Counted from the first letter of the stretch, positions 8,613 through 15,873 are shown. The stretch is DNA of 40,920 nt from Oscillospiraceae bacterium (GCA_028691385.1 JAQUZL010000003.1:1-40920), one strand, 5' to 3'. The notes: a model not told the origin generated them from the sequence alone. Made by a program: numbers and translations.

Positions 8613-9408
8613 TGCTTCCTCCAAACTGCTTTTCACGCAGGCGCGTGGTATAGGCCTTTTGCTCGGCGCGTGAGAAGGCGTTAAATTCTTTAATAAACGC
8701 AGCGTAGGCGGCTGTGACCTCGCCACATGCGCCCATGCTGCGGATCTGTCCGGCTTCCAGCCAAAGCGCATGGTCGCAGAAATCACGTACCTGCGGCAGC
8801 GAGTGGCTGACAAACACAATGGTCTTTCCGCGCTCCCGGAATGCCTGCATTTTTTGCAGGCATTTTTTTGTAAAGGTCGGATCTCCCACCGAAAGCGCCT
8901 CGTCAATGATTAGGACGTCGGGATCAATGTTGACGGAAATGGCAAAGCCCAGCTTTGCCCGCATGCCGCTGGAATAGGTTTTCACCTGCTGATCCATGAA
9001 CGCGCCCAGATCTGCAAATTCCACAATTTGCGGCGTCAGGTCTTTGATCTGCTGGTAGCTGAGCCCCAGCAGCAGACATTTCTGCGTGATGTTTTCCAGT
9101 CCGGTCAGCATGGTGCTGACGCCGGCGGAGATGGAGGTCATGGACACGTTGCCCTCCGCAATCAACGTGCCGGAGGTCGGCGCGGACGCACCGGCAATCA
9201 GATTGGCCAGCGTGGACTTTCCGCTGCCGTTTAGCCCGATCAGGGCGGTGGAGGTGCCTTTTTCCAGCGAAAACGTGATGTCCCGCAGCGCATAGAATTT
9301 CTGACCAAAGGACTTCGGCAGAAAAAAATCCAAATATTTTTCTGCCGCTTTGTGATAAATCGGGTAGACCTTGTCCACCTTTTGCAGGGTGATCGCTTGT
9401 TCAGCCAT
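8590..9408 (-). CDS. Polysaccharide/teichoic acid ABC exporter ATPase (Wzt/TagH type, short form)
   Basis: 272 residues. Walker A GLNGSGKST at 58-66, signature YSSGM at 145-149, Walker B VLIIDE at 165-170 and switch His in VSHSL at ~202 are all present. The N-terminal sequence (VDKVYPIYHKAAEKYLDFF before the ATPase core) is typical of the RfbE/Wzt/TagH subfamily, which powers export of lipid-linked polysaccharide. It ends soon after the ATPase core, so it lacks the C-terminal carbohydrate-binding domain of long Wzt proteins. It starts 11 bases after the permease gene and overlaps the start of the large glycosyltransferase gene. Confidence 0.92.
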   Translation of the reverse strand: MAEQAITLQKVDKVYPIYHKAAEKYLDFFLPKSFGQKFYALRDITFSLEKGTSTALIGLNGSGKSTLANLIAGASAPTSGTLIAEGNVSMTSISAGVSTMLTGLENITQKCLLLGLSYQQIKDLTPQIVEFADLGAFMDQQVKTYSSGMRAKLGFAISVNIDPDVLIIDEALSVGDPTFTKKCLQKMQAFRERGKTIVFVSHSLPQVRDFCDHALWLEAGQIRSMGACGEVTAAYAAFIKEFNAFSRAEQKAYTTRLREKQFGGSNEPETKP

Positions 9409-9419
9409 ACGCAGTTTCC

Positions 9420-10238
9420 TTACATATAATCAAGTAGATTTTTTCGCAGCTTGCTCTGAAATACCACGCCGATCGCGTATAAGCAAGCCACAACACACCA
9501 AAAAATCAGGCCGTCGCGCGGCGACTGCCAGAACGAAACATGGAACAACAGGCCTTCGCGGAAGCCCCGGATGACATAGGCAAATGGATTGCAGAGGTCA
9601 AACAGCCGAAATGCGCCGGGCAATGTGCGTCCTGGCTTCCAAAAAATAGGGGACAAGAAGAACATCAGGCGCATGCCCATTTGAATCAGCTTTTGAAAAT
9701 CACGCGCCAGCATCACCAGCACCGACGTGACAAGACTCAAGGCGCACATGAACGCGAAACCGCAAAACACATAGTAAACCAGATTCAGCGCTTCCCAGGA
9801 AAGTCGGCAGCCGTTGCACAGAAAAATCACCAGCATCAGAAGAATCATCCAACCACTGTCCATAAACGCAGAAAGGGTTGTGCTGACCGGAATGATGCAT
9901 ACCGGAATGTTGGAGCGGGTCAAAACAGCGGCTTTGCCATATATGGAATTGGCCGCTCTGCCCACGCAGCTGCTGAGCATATACCACGGGGTGACGCCGC
10001 AGGTGAGCCAGACAACGTAAGGAATGCCGTCAATGGGCGCGCCGCTGCGCAGTCCGATGCCGAACACCAGCCAGTAGGCGCCAATCTGGATAAAGGGGGA
10101 AAGAAGCTTCCACAGTCCGCCCAAAAACATTTTCTTGTTGGCCTGCCGATAATCAAACAGCGCAAGCGAGCCGATTCTTCTGAAATTCTTGAAAAGATCC
10201 CCGGTTGTCTGACAAAAATATTTTATGTATTGTGGCAT
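9420..10238 (-). CDS. ABC-2 type polysaccharide export permease (Wzm/TagG type)
   Basis: About 272 residues with six predicted membrane helices (for example WKLLSPFIQIGAYWLVFGIG and WMILLMLVIFLCNG) and the ABC-2 features YVVWLTCGVTPWYML and LFDLCNPFAYVIRGFREGLLF. The family forms the membrane channel through which lipid-linked glycan is moved outward. The ATG at 10238 is chosen because GGAG lies 7 bases upstream; the earlier ATG at 10250 has no ribosome site. It pairs with the adjacent ATPase gene. Confidence 0.9.
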   Translation of the reverse strand: MPQYIKYFCQTTGDLFKNFRRIGSLALFDYRQANKKMFLGGLWKLLSPFIQIGAYWLVFGIGLRSGAPIDGIPYVVWLTCGVTPWYMLSSCVGRAANSIYGKAAVLTRSNIPVCIIPVSTTLSAFMDSGWMILLMLVIFLCNGCRLSWEALNLVYYVFCGFAFMCALSLVTSVLVMLARDFQKLIQMGMRLMFFLSPIFWKPGRTLPGAFRLFDLCNPFAYVIRGFREGLLFHVSFWQSPRDGLIFWCVVACLYAIGVVFQSKLRKNLLDYM

Positions 10239-10266
10239 AGTTTTCTCCATTATGTGCGGATTTGAA

Positions 10267-11865
10267 TTAAATCGCCGGTACAGATAGCGCGCCGGTTTCT
10301 TTTTCAGCGTGCGCGGCGTCCATGGCGAGCGGCGCTATGGAGCACTCCGCGTCTGCGGCGTAGCCGTTGGGCAGGGGAAACGCCGTGTCGGGAAGCGACA
10401 AAATATCGGAAATCGAGTAGCTGGCCGCCCAGAATACGGTTGCGTATCGGTCGGAAATGCTGCCGGTATAGCAGTGCTGCTGCCCGGCGGCGACCCGGGC
10501 AGCATGCTTGGTGATGTAATCACAGCTTGTATATTTGAAGCCGTTAATCATATCCTCCAGATAGCATGGCCCGTACCGGCGACCCGACCCCCAAAGCGCC
10601 AGCATCTGGCATTGAGGCAGCTTTTTTTCATCACCGGGCAGAAAAATCAGGCACTTGTCCGCGTACGTCTGTCGGTCGAACATTTCCCGGTATTGCGCTG
10701 CGCCATCACCGGAGCCCTGTACCACAACGCCGACTCTTCGCTGCGGCAGGCACTGCGCGCGAACGCCGGCGGTTTCCAGCAGAAAGGCCATTCGCTCAAA
10801 GACGGTACCCTGCCGGAACGCGCTGCGAATGCCATCGAGGCGGCGGCGCTCCCGCGCAAGCACCGACTCGGCTGCCGCACGGCGCAAATCCTCGCGCGTG
10901 CGGATGACCTGCACTGCGGGAAACAGGCGCTCCATACCGGCGCTTTCGTTGGACAGAACCAGCGCGCCGCAGGCCAGCGCGTCATACACGCGCATGGCAA
11001 ACATCGTTTCGCTGTTTGCCACGGAATTCAGATTGAGCACCCAAGGAAACAGCTTATAAATCACACTCAGCTCCCGATAGGAAAAGCTGCCGATGTTATC
11101 GTGCATGTAGCGCAGCGGGAAGCGGTAGCGAAAGACGTTTCTTGAAAAATTGCGGTCGGCAATCCGGAGCAAAAGCCCCGCCTGATGGACCCAGTGAAAC
11201 AAGCTGTGCTGACTTTTCATGCGGGCGGGATACTTGGGAATCCATGACCCGGCAAACAGCACACAATCCGACTGCTTGGCGCAGCGGCAGTCGATGGGAT
11301 TGTGCAGCATGGGGTTGACCGCGAAGGCGAGCGGGTGAACCGCTTTGCCGGGGCAGGCCTGCTGATAGCGCGCAATGCACTCCGCCGCAGAGGTGAACAC
11401 AACGTCGCAGTCCCGGGCAAAGCTGACGAAATGCGCATAATTTGGCGGATCCTCCTTGGAATAAAACAGCACCGGACAGCCTGCCGCATGCGCCGTCTGC
11501 GCCAACGCGTGCAGCGCCGCGCGCGCCGGCGTGCCGGACTCGGCCGCGCCGGTCCATTCCCCAGCGAGTCCGTGCCAGACGGAGGTAATCAGTACGCAAT
11601 CCAATTCCGGCAGCAGTGCTTCCCAATTATCCGGTGTGAGTGCGGTCAACGCGGCGCTTGGCGCGTAGTTTTCATAAAGAAACGAATCCGCGACGATGCC
11701 GACCCGAACGGGGATCGCCTGATAATAACGGCTGCCGTTGCTTGGCTGCACGGTGTGCAGCTGCTCCAAAATATGCGCGCGCGCCTTTGAATTTCCAAAA
11801 AGGCGGTTATACAGCCATGTCAGTTTCGGCAGAACGCGCCGCAGGCTACTGCGGGCAAAGCGCAT
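10267..11865 (-). CDS. CgeB-like glycosyltransferase, paralogue of the middle of the 1152-residue protein
   Basis: 532 residues from the ATG at 11865, which is 13 bases after the previous stop; the ribosome site is weak. It shares long stretches with residues ~210-690 of the large glycosyltransferase: NGSRYYQAIPVRVGIVADSF, TPDNWEALLPELD, FYSKEDPPNYAHF, LFAGSWIPKYPAR, NSVANSETMFAMRVYDALA and CYLEDMINGFKYTSCDYITK. The latter half carries a GT-B-like C-terminal domain (Glyco_trans_1_2 type) in which SETM and the following acidic residues would contact the nucleotide sugar. No signal peptide or membrane helix. Substrate unknown. It lacks the GT2, coiled-coil and Ig-like modules of its paralogue. 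Confidence 0.8.
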   Translation of the reverse strand: MRFARSSLRRVLPKLTWLYNRLFGNSKARAHILEQLHTVQPSNGSRYYQAIPVRVGIVADSFLYENYAPSAALTALTPDNWEALLPELDCVLITSVWHGLAGEWTGAAESGTPARAALHALAQTAHAAGCPVLFYSKEDPPNYAHFVSFARDCDVVFTSAAECIARYQQACPGKAVHPLAFAVNPMLHNPIDCRCAKQSDCVLFAGSWIPKYPARMKSQHSLFHWVHQAGLLLRIADRNFSRNVFRYRFPLRYMHDNIGSFSYRELSVIYKLFPWVLNLNSVANSETMFAMRVYDALACGALVLSNESAGMERLFPAVQVIRTREDLRRAAAESVLARERRRLDGIRSAFRQGTVFERMAFLLETAGVRAQCLPQRRVGVVVQGSGDGAAQYREMFDRQTYADKCLIFLPGDEKKLPQCQMLALWGSGRRYGPCYLEDMINGFKYTSCDYITKHAARVAAGQQHCYTGSISDRYATVFWAASYSISDILSLPDTAFPLPNGYAADAECSIAPLAMDAAHAEKETGALSVPAI

Positions 11866-11878
11866 GCACTGCTTTTTT

Positions 11879-13015
11879 TCAAGGCGTGACAGAAAGCAGT
11901 TCCTCCTTGGACAGGCCGCACTGCTCCAATACCTGCTGAAACAGCCGATCTGTCGAAAATTCCGCTTGAATTCGCTGTGGGTCGCAGTCCACACATACGA
12001 TGTTTGAAGCGCCGGGCACGGCGGTCACGTGAAGCCCGGCCATATGCGTCATGGCCAGCGAATCATTGCTGATAATCTTCATTCCCAGGCAGGACAGCTG
12101 CAGCAGCCGTCGCGAGAGCATGGTTTCCGATTTTGTCACCGTGTTAACATTGATGGCATATTCGTATTGCTCCATAATTCCGGCGATTTTTTCCAGCGCA
12201 ACCGCGGGATGTATGTAAGCCTGGTAACGTTCCGGAAACCGAAACCGCGACTGCGGCGAGCCGGAGTTCCGATCATAAATGTCCAGCGACCATCCCTTGG
12301 ACAGAACATAGTCAAACAAGCGCGCCATAGCTTTGCATCGCTGGCGCTGATCGCCAAACCAACTGCCCGCAAATACGGCGGTGTTCTTGCGGGGCGTGAT
12401 CCCCGTGGAGGAAAACAGCGCCGTATTCACGCCGAAGGGCAAGAGAAAAACCTGCTCGCAGCCAAGCGCCCGATAGCGCGGGATGCACTCTGCGGCCGTG
12501 GTGAAAACGGTGTCAAACAGCAGTGCGGTGCTGGTGAAGTCATAGATCGGGTGCTGAAAAAAAGTCGGGTCTTCTTTCCCCCAGAAGGCGGTGCCAATGC
12601 CCGCCTGCCTGCAATAGTCCAGCACATGCAGCAGTGTCTTACGATTTTCAAACGGCACTCTATGATCCTTGTAAACGCGGCCGCGCCAGCTGTTCCGGCA
12701 GCAATCAGGGCCGCTCCACGCAGCTTCGCAGAACAGAAGCTCCGGCTTGAACGTGCTGAGCTGCTTGCGCCATGTGCGCGGATGCAGGAAGATTGCGTTG
12801 CAGGTAAAACGGAAATCCTGCCAGGTCATCTCATCGCAGATAAACGCGACTTTTACCTTTTTCTCAGCCGATTCGGCAGACGAAAATTCCGCTGCGCGGC
12901 AATACGCAGGCGGGCTGTCCAGCAGCGGCCGGATGGCAAGATAGAGATACTGCGCAAGCGTGTTCAGCGTTTTGGACTTGCGGCACGTTTCCACCAACGA
13001 ATATCGTTCACGCAT
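11879..13015 (-). CDS. CgeB-like glycosyltransferase (third, more divergent paralogue)
   Basis: 378 residues. Recognisable shared elements are KVAFICDEMTWQDF, FLHPRTWRKQLSTFKPELLF, FWGKEDPTFFQHPIYDF, VFTTAAECIPRYRALGCEQV, VFAGSWFGDQRQRCKAM, IYDRNSG and NVNTVTKSETMLSRRLLQLS, in the same order as in the two neighbouring glycosyltransferases. This places it in the CgeB/spore-maturation-type GT family with a C-terminal GT-B half. The start at 13015 is only 3 bases from the stop of the dehydrogenase gene and has no clear Shine-Dalgarno, so translational coupling is likely. Acceptor and donor sugars are unknown. Confidence 0.78.
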   Translation of the reverse strand: MRERYSLVETCRKSKTLNTLAQYLYLAIRPLLDSPPAYCRAAEFSSAESAEKKVKVAFICDEMTWQDFRFTCNAIFLHPRTWRKQLSTFKPELLFCEAAWSGPDCCRNSWRGRVYKDHRVPFENRKTLLHVLDYCRQAGIGTAFWGKEDPTFFQHPIYDFTSTALLFDTVFTTAAECIPRYRALGCEQVFLLPFGVNTALFSSTGITPRKNTAVFAGSWFGDQRQRCKAMARLFDYVLSKGWSLDIYDRNSGSPQSRFRFPERYQAYIHPAVALEKIAGIMEQYEYAINVNTVTKSETMLSRRLLQLSCLGMKIISNDSLAMTHMAGLHVTAVPGASNIVCVDCDPQRIQAEFSTDRLFQQVLEQCGLSKEELLSVTP

Positions 13016-13018
13016 AAA

Positions 13019-14263
13019 TTATAGCTCAAAAAGTTTGTTGCTGGCATCCCAGTTAAGATGGCAATTTCTAGTGTCAAAGACGGCCTTGTTCTGAACCAAG
13101 CCGATATTTTCATCCAAATGCGCGTGGTGCACCATCACCACCATCACGTCAATATCCTGCAGGAAGGCCTCAAAGCTGTGATACTGCCCGTCCACCACAT
13201 CAAAAGAAATCATGGGATCATACGTTTTGGGCGTGGGAGCCAGGTTGTCATGCATCTTTTCAATCAGCTGCAGCGTGGGACTCTCACGCATGTCGTCGAC
13301 GTTTTCCTTATAGGTCAGCCCGTAAAAGCCCACGCGGGCGTAATTGTGCAGACCAAGCTGGCCCATGAGCGCAGCGACACGGCTGAGGACATAGGCGGGC
13401 ATCCCGTCGTTGGTTTCACGGGACAGACGAATGAGTCTGGCAAGCGCGGGGTAGTCGCCAACCAGAAACCACGGATCTACGGAAATGCAATGTCCGCCCA
13501 CGCCGGGACCGGGAGAAAGAATGTTCACGCGCGGATGCTTATTGGAAATGCGAATGATCTCGTTGACGTCCAGCCCGTCGCTGCGGCAGATTTTCAGCAG
13601 CTCGTTGGCGAATGCTATATTAATGTCACGATATGTATTTTCAACCACCTTGGTCATTTCAGCGGTGCGAATATCGGTAATTTCAATGTCGCCCTGGCAG
13701 AAGGACTGATAGATGCGGCGAACCTTTTCGCCGATTGCCGGGTCATCTGCGCCGATGGTTCTGGAATTGTGCAGCAGCTCGCTGAGCATATTGCCCGGAA
13801 TAATCCGTTCCGGCGCATGGGCGAGGTGCACATCCACGCCGGGACGCAAGCCGCGCTCGATCACCAAAGGCCGAATGTATCGGTCAATTGTTCCGGGGGC
13901 AATTGTGGATTCCACCACAATGACAGCGCCCTGTTCGCACACGTCCAACACGTTTTGGACGGCGTGCATCACATAGCTCGCATCAATTTTTTTGCTGACC
14001 TTATCATAGGGGGTTGGGACGCTGACGACATAGATTTCCGCTTTCTGATACGCAGTCGAAAACTGAATCCCGCGCTGCACGGCAGAAGCATAAAGCGTTT
14101 CCAGGCCATCCTCTTTGAAGGTGACCTGTCCGTGGGTAAGCGTGTCCACCAGCGTGGCCTTAAAATCTGTGCCAACGACTTCAACACCGTGTGCGGCCAT
14201 CATCAGTGCAGTCGGCAGCCCAATGTACCCCAATCCAACAACATTTACTTGTACTTGTTTCAT
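13019..14263 (-). CDS. wecC: UDP-N-acetyl-D-mannosaminuronate dehydrogenase (WecC-like)
   Basis: 414 residues from the ATG at 14263, preceded by GAGAGGAAAG. The Rossmann motif GLGYIG is at 10-15, VSVPTP at 80-85, the PGT of ESTIAPGT at 118-125, and the catalytic Cys259 in GVGGHCISVDPW. The stretch HPRVNILSPGPGVGGHCISV and the earlier RTAEMTKVVENTYRD are close to enterobacterial WecC. The family oxidises UDP-ManNAc (or UDP-GlcNAc in some members) to the uronic acid using two NAD+. It is the first gene of the minus-strand glycan operon and predicts a HexNAcA residue in the product. The exact sugar cannot be decided without the epimerase, which is not in the window. Confidence 0.87.
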   Translation of the reverse strand: MKQVQVNVVGLGYIGLPTALMMAAHGVEVVGTDFKATLVDTLTHGQVTFKEDGLETLYASAVQRGIQFSTAYQKAEIYVVSVPTPYDKVSKKIDASYVMHAVQNVLDVCEQGAVIVVESTIAPGTIDRYIRPLVIERGLRPGVDVHLAHAPERIIPGNMLSELLHNSRTIGADDPAIGEKVRRIYQSFCQGDIEITDIRTAEMTKVVENTYRDINIAFANELLKICRSDGLDVNEIIRISNKHPRVNILSPGPGVGGHCISVDPWFLVGDYPALARLIRLSRETNDGMPAYVLSRVAALMGQLGLHNYARVGFYGLTYKENVDDMRESPTLQLIEKMHDNLAPTPKTYDPMISFDVVDGQYHSFEAFLQDIDVMVVMVHHAHLDENIGLVQNKAVFDTRNCHLNWDASNKLFEL

Positions 14264-14304
14264 TTTGCAATCTTTCCTCTCTGTATTGTGTCCTTTACGA
14301 CTTA

Positions 14305-14379
14305 CGAAGATCATTTTCGCGCATAAGGATCTTCGCGCTGGATTTGCAAGGAACAGATCCGATTCCGAAACGATTTCGG
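14305..14379 (-). promoter_or_regulatory. Structured leader upstream of wecC (two hairpins)
   Basis: CGAAGATC at 14305-14312 pairs with GATCTTCG at 14328-14335, and CCGAAA at 14365-14370 pairs with TTTCGG at 14374-14379 around a CGA loop. Both lie in the untranslated region between the terminator-like hairpin at 14.5 kb and wecC. I recognise no known riboswitch. They may be binding sites for an RNA-binding or antitermination factor (inference). The 526 gene-free bases from 14264 to 14790 hold these hairpins, the terminator, a promoter candidate and a dyad GGTTGAC/GTCAACC at 14737-14758. Confidence 0.4.
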
Positions 14380-14489
14380 TGGGTACGTTCTGATGGGAAC
14401 ACAAATAAATGCAATGGGCAGATGATATGCTGTAATTCGATTTTTGCAGGATTGCCGGGTTTCGGAGAATCAAACAAATTCAACCATAT

Positions 14490-14521
14490 AAAACAAAGCC
14501 ATACAGGCACTCCTGTATGGC
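14490..14521 (-). terminator. Terminator-like hairpin in the leader of the glycan operon
   Basis: GCCATACAGG at 14498-14507 pairs perfectly with CCTGTATGGC at 14512-14521 around a 4-base loop. Read on the minus strand, the stem is followed at once by TTTGTTTTAT, the layout of an intrinsic terminator. It sits between a -10-like TATAAT (14580-14585) and wecC (14263), so it may act as an attenuator for the operon. Alternatively it ends transcription coming from the DUF739 gene. Confidence 0.7.
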
Positions 14522-14579
14522 CATTGCTGCACATCATTGGGTTTGCGCAAGCTCATACATGATGCCAATCTACAGCTCT

Positions 14580-14608
14580 ATTATACTATTACCTCGCTGA
14601 AAATACCA
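14580..14608 (-). promoter_or_regulatory. Candidate promoter for the glycan operon leader
   Basis: On the minus strand a perfect TATAAT (14580-14585) is preceded at 17 bases by TGGTAT (14603-14608), a poor -35. Transcription would start near 14573 and run through the hairpin at 14490-14521. The weak -35 would fit dependence on an activator. No other good promoter was seen between 14264 and 14490. Confidence 0.4.
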
Positions 14609-14790
14609 GATGATTTGGACGATATATTTCACGTCAACGCAAGGGATTGTCTGTCCGGAAAAGCGGATTTCCCTGCTGGGAGAAAATAGCAATCGAATCG
14701 CATCCCATATGCCGCACAATCAGAAAATAGCCATTGGGTTGACCGCTCGCCGTCAACCGAATTTGCCCCGTGCGGGAATGACGCCGCAGC

Positions 14791-14922
14791 TCACGTTTTC
14801 AATATTTTTTCAGCCGCCAGCTGTAACGCGTCAATATATTGCTGAAAGATGCCGATTTCCGGATGTGCCTCCAAAAATGTGGCCAGCCCTCTGAGCCGTT
14901 CGCTAATTTCTGCATTTGACAT
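14791..14922 (-). CDS. Putative 43-residue protein after the DUF739 gene
   Basis: An ATG at 14922 opens a 43-codon frame ending in TGA at 14791-14793. The start region reads AAAGGGATGGAAACC before the ATG, giving a moderate ribosome site. The product begins MSNAEISERLRGLATFLEAH and is predicted to be mainly amphipathic helix with no membrane segment. It lies 64 bases after the DUF739/Cro-like gene on the same strand and is likely cotranscribed with it. In-frame upstream ATGs at 14931 and 14946 are less well placed. I do not recognise a family; it could also be chance. Confidence 0.45.
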   Translation of the reverse strand: MSNAEISERLRGLATFLEAHPEIGIFQQYIDALQLAAEKILKT

Positions 14923-14986
14923 GGTTTCCATCCCTTTCTGTTCCATTTTCCGCGACCGCATCTCCGCGCCATTGTAAAGCGAATTC

Positions 14987-15205
14987 TTATTTGCCTGCCA
15001 ATGTAAAAAAATACACCTGAATGTCGCGATCGTTGATCTTCAGCAGCTTACAGGATCTCATAATCTCGGACTGATTGAATGCGGACGCGCCGCAGAGCTT
15101 CTGTGATAAAGCGCGTTCAGAAAGTCCGATTGCGGCAGCAAACTGCATCTGCGTTCCAAACACTTTCGTAATCTTGCAGAGCAGTTTATCGTACTCATAG
15201 ATCAT
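14987..15205 (-). CDS. DUF739-type Cro-like phage regulator
   Basis: 72 residues. The core FGTQMQFAAAIGLSERALSQ followed by KLCGASAFNQSEIMRSCKLL is a helix-turn-helix, and the ending INDRDIQVYFFT is typical of DUF739 proteins, which occur in the lysogeny modules of Firmicutes phages and integrative elements. Start 15205 follows AAGGAGG with ideal spacing. It diverges from a CI/XRE-like repressor gene, and its promoter (TTGAAA, 17 bases, TATAAT) and a 23-bp palindrome lie immediately upstream. By analogy with Cro it should bind the shared operators. No integrase or phage structural genes are present. Confidence 0.8.
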   Translation of the reverse strand: MIYEYDKLLCKITKVFGTQMQFAAAIGLSERALSQKLCGASAFNQSEIMRSCKLLKINDRDIQVYFFTLAGK

Positions 15206-15236
15206 TGAGAGGTCCTCCTTGCGTGAACTGTTAGAG

Positions 15237-15259
15237 TTAGTTCAATATAATTGAACTAA
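15237..15259. promoter_or_regulatory. Palindromic operator in the divergent switch region
   Basis: TTAGTTCAAT, a 3-base spacer ATA, and ATTGAACTAA form a perfect 10-bp inverted repeat. It lies just downstream of the -10 of the minus-strand promoter, where a bound repressor would block the DUF739 gene. A related half-site pair GTTCA/TGAAC occurs at 15303-15319 over the -35 of the + strand promoter, and a TGAACT half-site lies near 15224. Confidence 0.75.
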
Positions 15260-15267
15260 TTGCCGCT

Positions 15268-15296
15268 ATTATACTACAAGAATTTCCATATTTCAA
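15268..15296 (-). promoter_or_regulatory. Promoter of the DUF739 gene
   Basis: Read on the minus strand: TTGAAA (15291-15296), a 17-base spacer, and TATAAT (15268-15273). This is close to the vegetative sigma-factor consensus. The predicted start site falls next to the palindrome at 15237-15259. Confidence 0.75.
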
Positions 15297-15302
15297 CCTT
15301 TT

Positions 15303-15342
15303 GTTCATTTCAGTTGAACTTGCGGCGGATTCGTATTATAAT
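15303..15342 (+). promoter_or_regulatory. Promoter of the CI-like repressor with overlapping operator
   Basis: TTGAAC (15314-15319), 17 bases, TATAAT (15337-15342). The -35 box is itself the right half of an inverted repeat GTTCA (15303-15307) / TGAAC (15315-15319) that resembles the operator half-sites at 15237-15259, so autorepression is likely. Confidence 0.72.
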
Positions 15343-15367
15343 GACCTCATTTGAAGGAGGATTCAAT

Positions 15368-15745
15368 ATGAAGCGTTATACAACCGCGCAGCGACTGAAA
15401 CAAATCATGGCGCAGCGTGGCCTGCGGCAGGTGGATATTCTGCGTGCTGCCGCGCCATATTGCAATGAACTGGGCTGCTCACTCAAGAAAAATGCAATCA
15501 GTCAATACGTTTCCGGCAAGGTAGAACCAAGGCAGGACAAGCTGACAATTCTCGGTCTGGCGCTTGGGGTGTCTGAGGCCTGGCTCATGGGATACGATGT
15601 GCCGATCGAGTGTGAGACGGAATTTTCGGAGGATGATGACCGGCGGAAAAAGGAAGTGCTCCGCCTGTTTCGTCTGCTTTCGCACGCGGAGCAGGTGCGC
15701 TTGCTGCGCACCTTGCAAGAATGGCTTGAGCAGGAGCTGCGGTGA
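15368..15745 (+). CDS. CI/XRE-like HTH repressor
   Basis: 125 residues from the ATG at 15368, which follows GAAGGAGGATTCAAT. Residues ~5-70 form an HTH_3 domain: AQRLKQIMAQRGLRQVDIL, then KKNAISQYVSGKVEPRQDK and LGLALGVSEAWLMGYD. The C-terminal ~45 residues are charged and helical (LRLFRLLSHAEQVRLLRTLQ) and could mediate dimerisation. No LexA/CI-type serine peptidase domain is present, so inactivation by RecA-induced self-cleavage is not expected. It diverges from the DUF739 gene around paired operators. The arrangement matches a phage or integrative-element immunity switch; it may now serve a host gene. Confidence 0.85.
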   Translation: MKRYTTAQRLKQIMAQRGLRQVDILRAAAPYCNELGCSLKKNAISQYVSGKVEPRQDKLTILGLALGVSEAWLMGYDVPIECETEFSEDDDRRKKEVLRLFRLLSHAEQVRLLRTLQEWLEQELR

Positions 15746-15870
15746 TCACACACAACGGATCACGCCGCGTCTTTTTTGATCTGCCGCAGGACGCGGCGTT
15801 TGCCGTGGAATATGCCCGGATGGGCGCGACGGTGGGCGTGCTTTTTCGAAACAGGAACAATTACTGGTAA
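15742..15870 (+). CDS. Putative 42-residue protein overlapping the repressor stop
   Basis: A GTG at 15742 overlaps the repressor stop (GTGA), with AGGAG six bases upstream, and opens a 42-codon frame to TAA at 15868. The product reads VITHNGSRRVFFDLPQDAAF at its start and ends RNRNNYW. The spacing suggests translational coupling. A caution: bases 15762-15799 form a hairpin (ACGCCGCGTC with GACGCGGCGT, 18-base loop) that might instead be a structure of the repressor transcript's 3' end. I recognise no family. Confidence 0.45.
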   Translation: MITHNGSRRVFFDLPQDAAFAVEYARMGATVGVLFRNRNNYW

Positions 15871-15873
15871 GAT

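Noticed and set aside
8613..8906. 98-residue N-terminal extension of the large glycosyltransferase
   Set aside because: It lies wholly within the ABC ATPase coding region in another frame. The ATG at 8612 has GGAGG at the right distance.
13140..13160. Run of CAC/CAT triplets that might be read as a His-rich or tag-like sequence
   Set aside because: It lies inside wecC on the opposite strand, where it encodes VMVVMVHHAHLD, a normal part of the C-terminal domain.
14522..14560. Eight-codon leader peptide frame (M-Y-E-L-A-Q-T-Q) in the glycan leader on the minus strand
   Set aside because: It has no good ribosome site and no run of regulatory codons, so it is probably chance.
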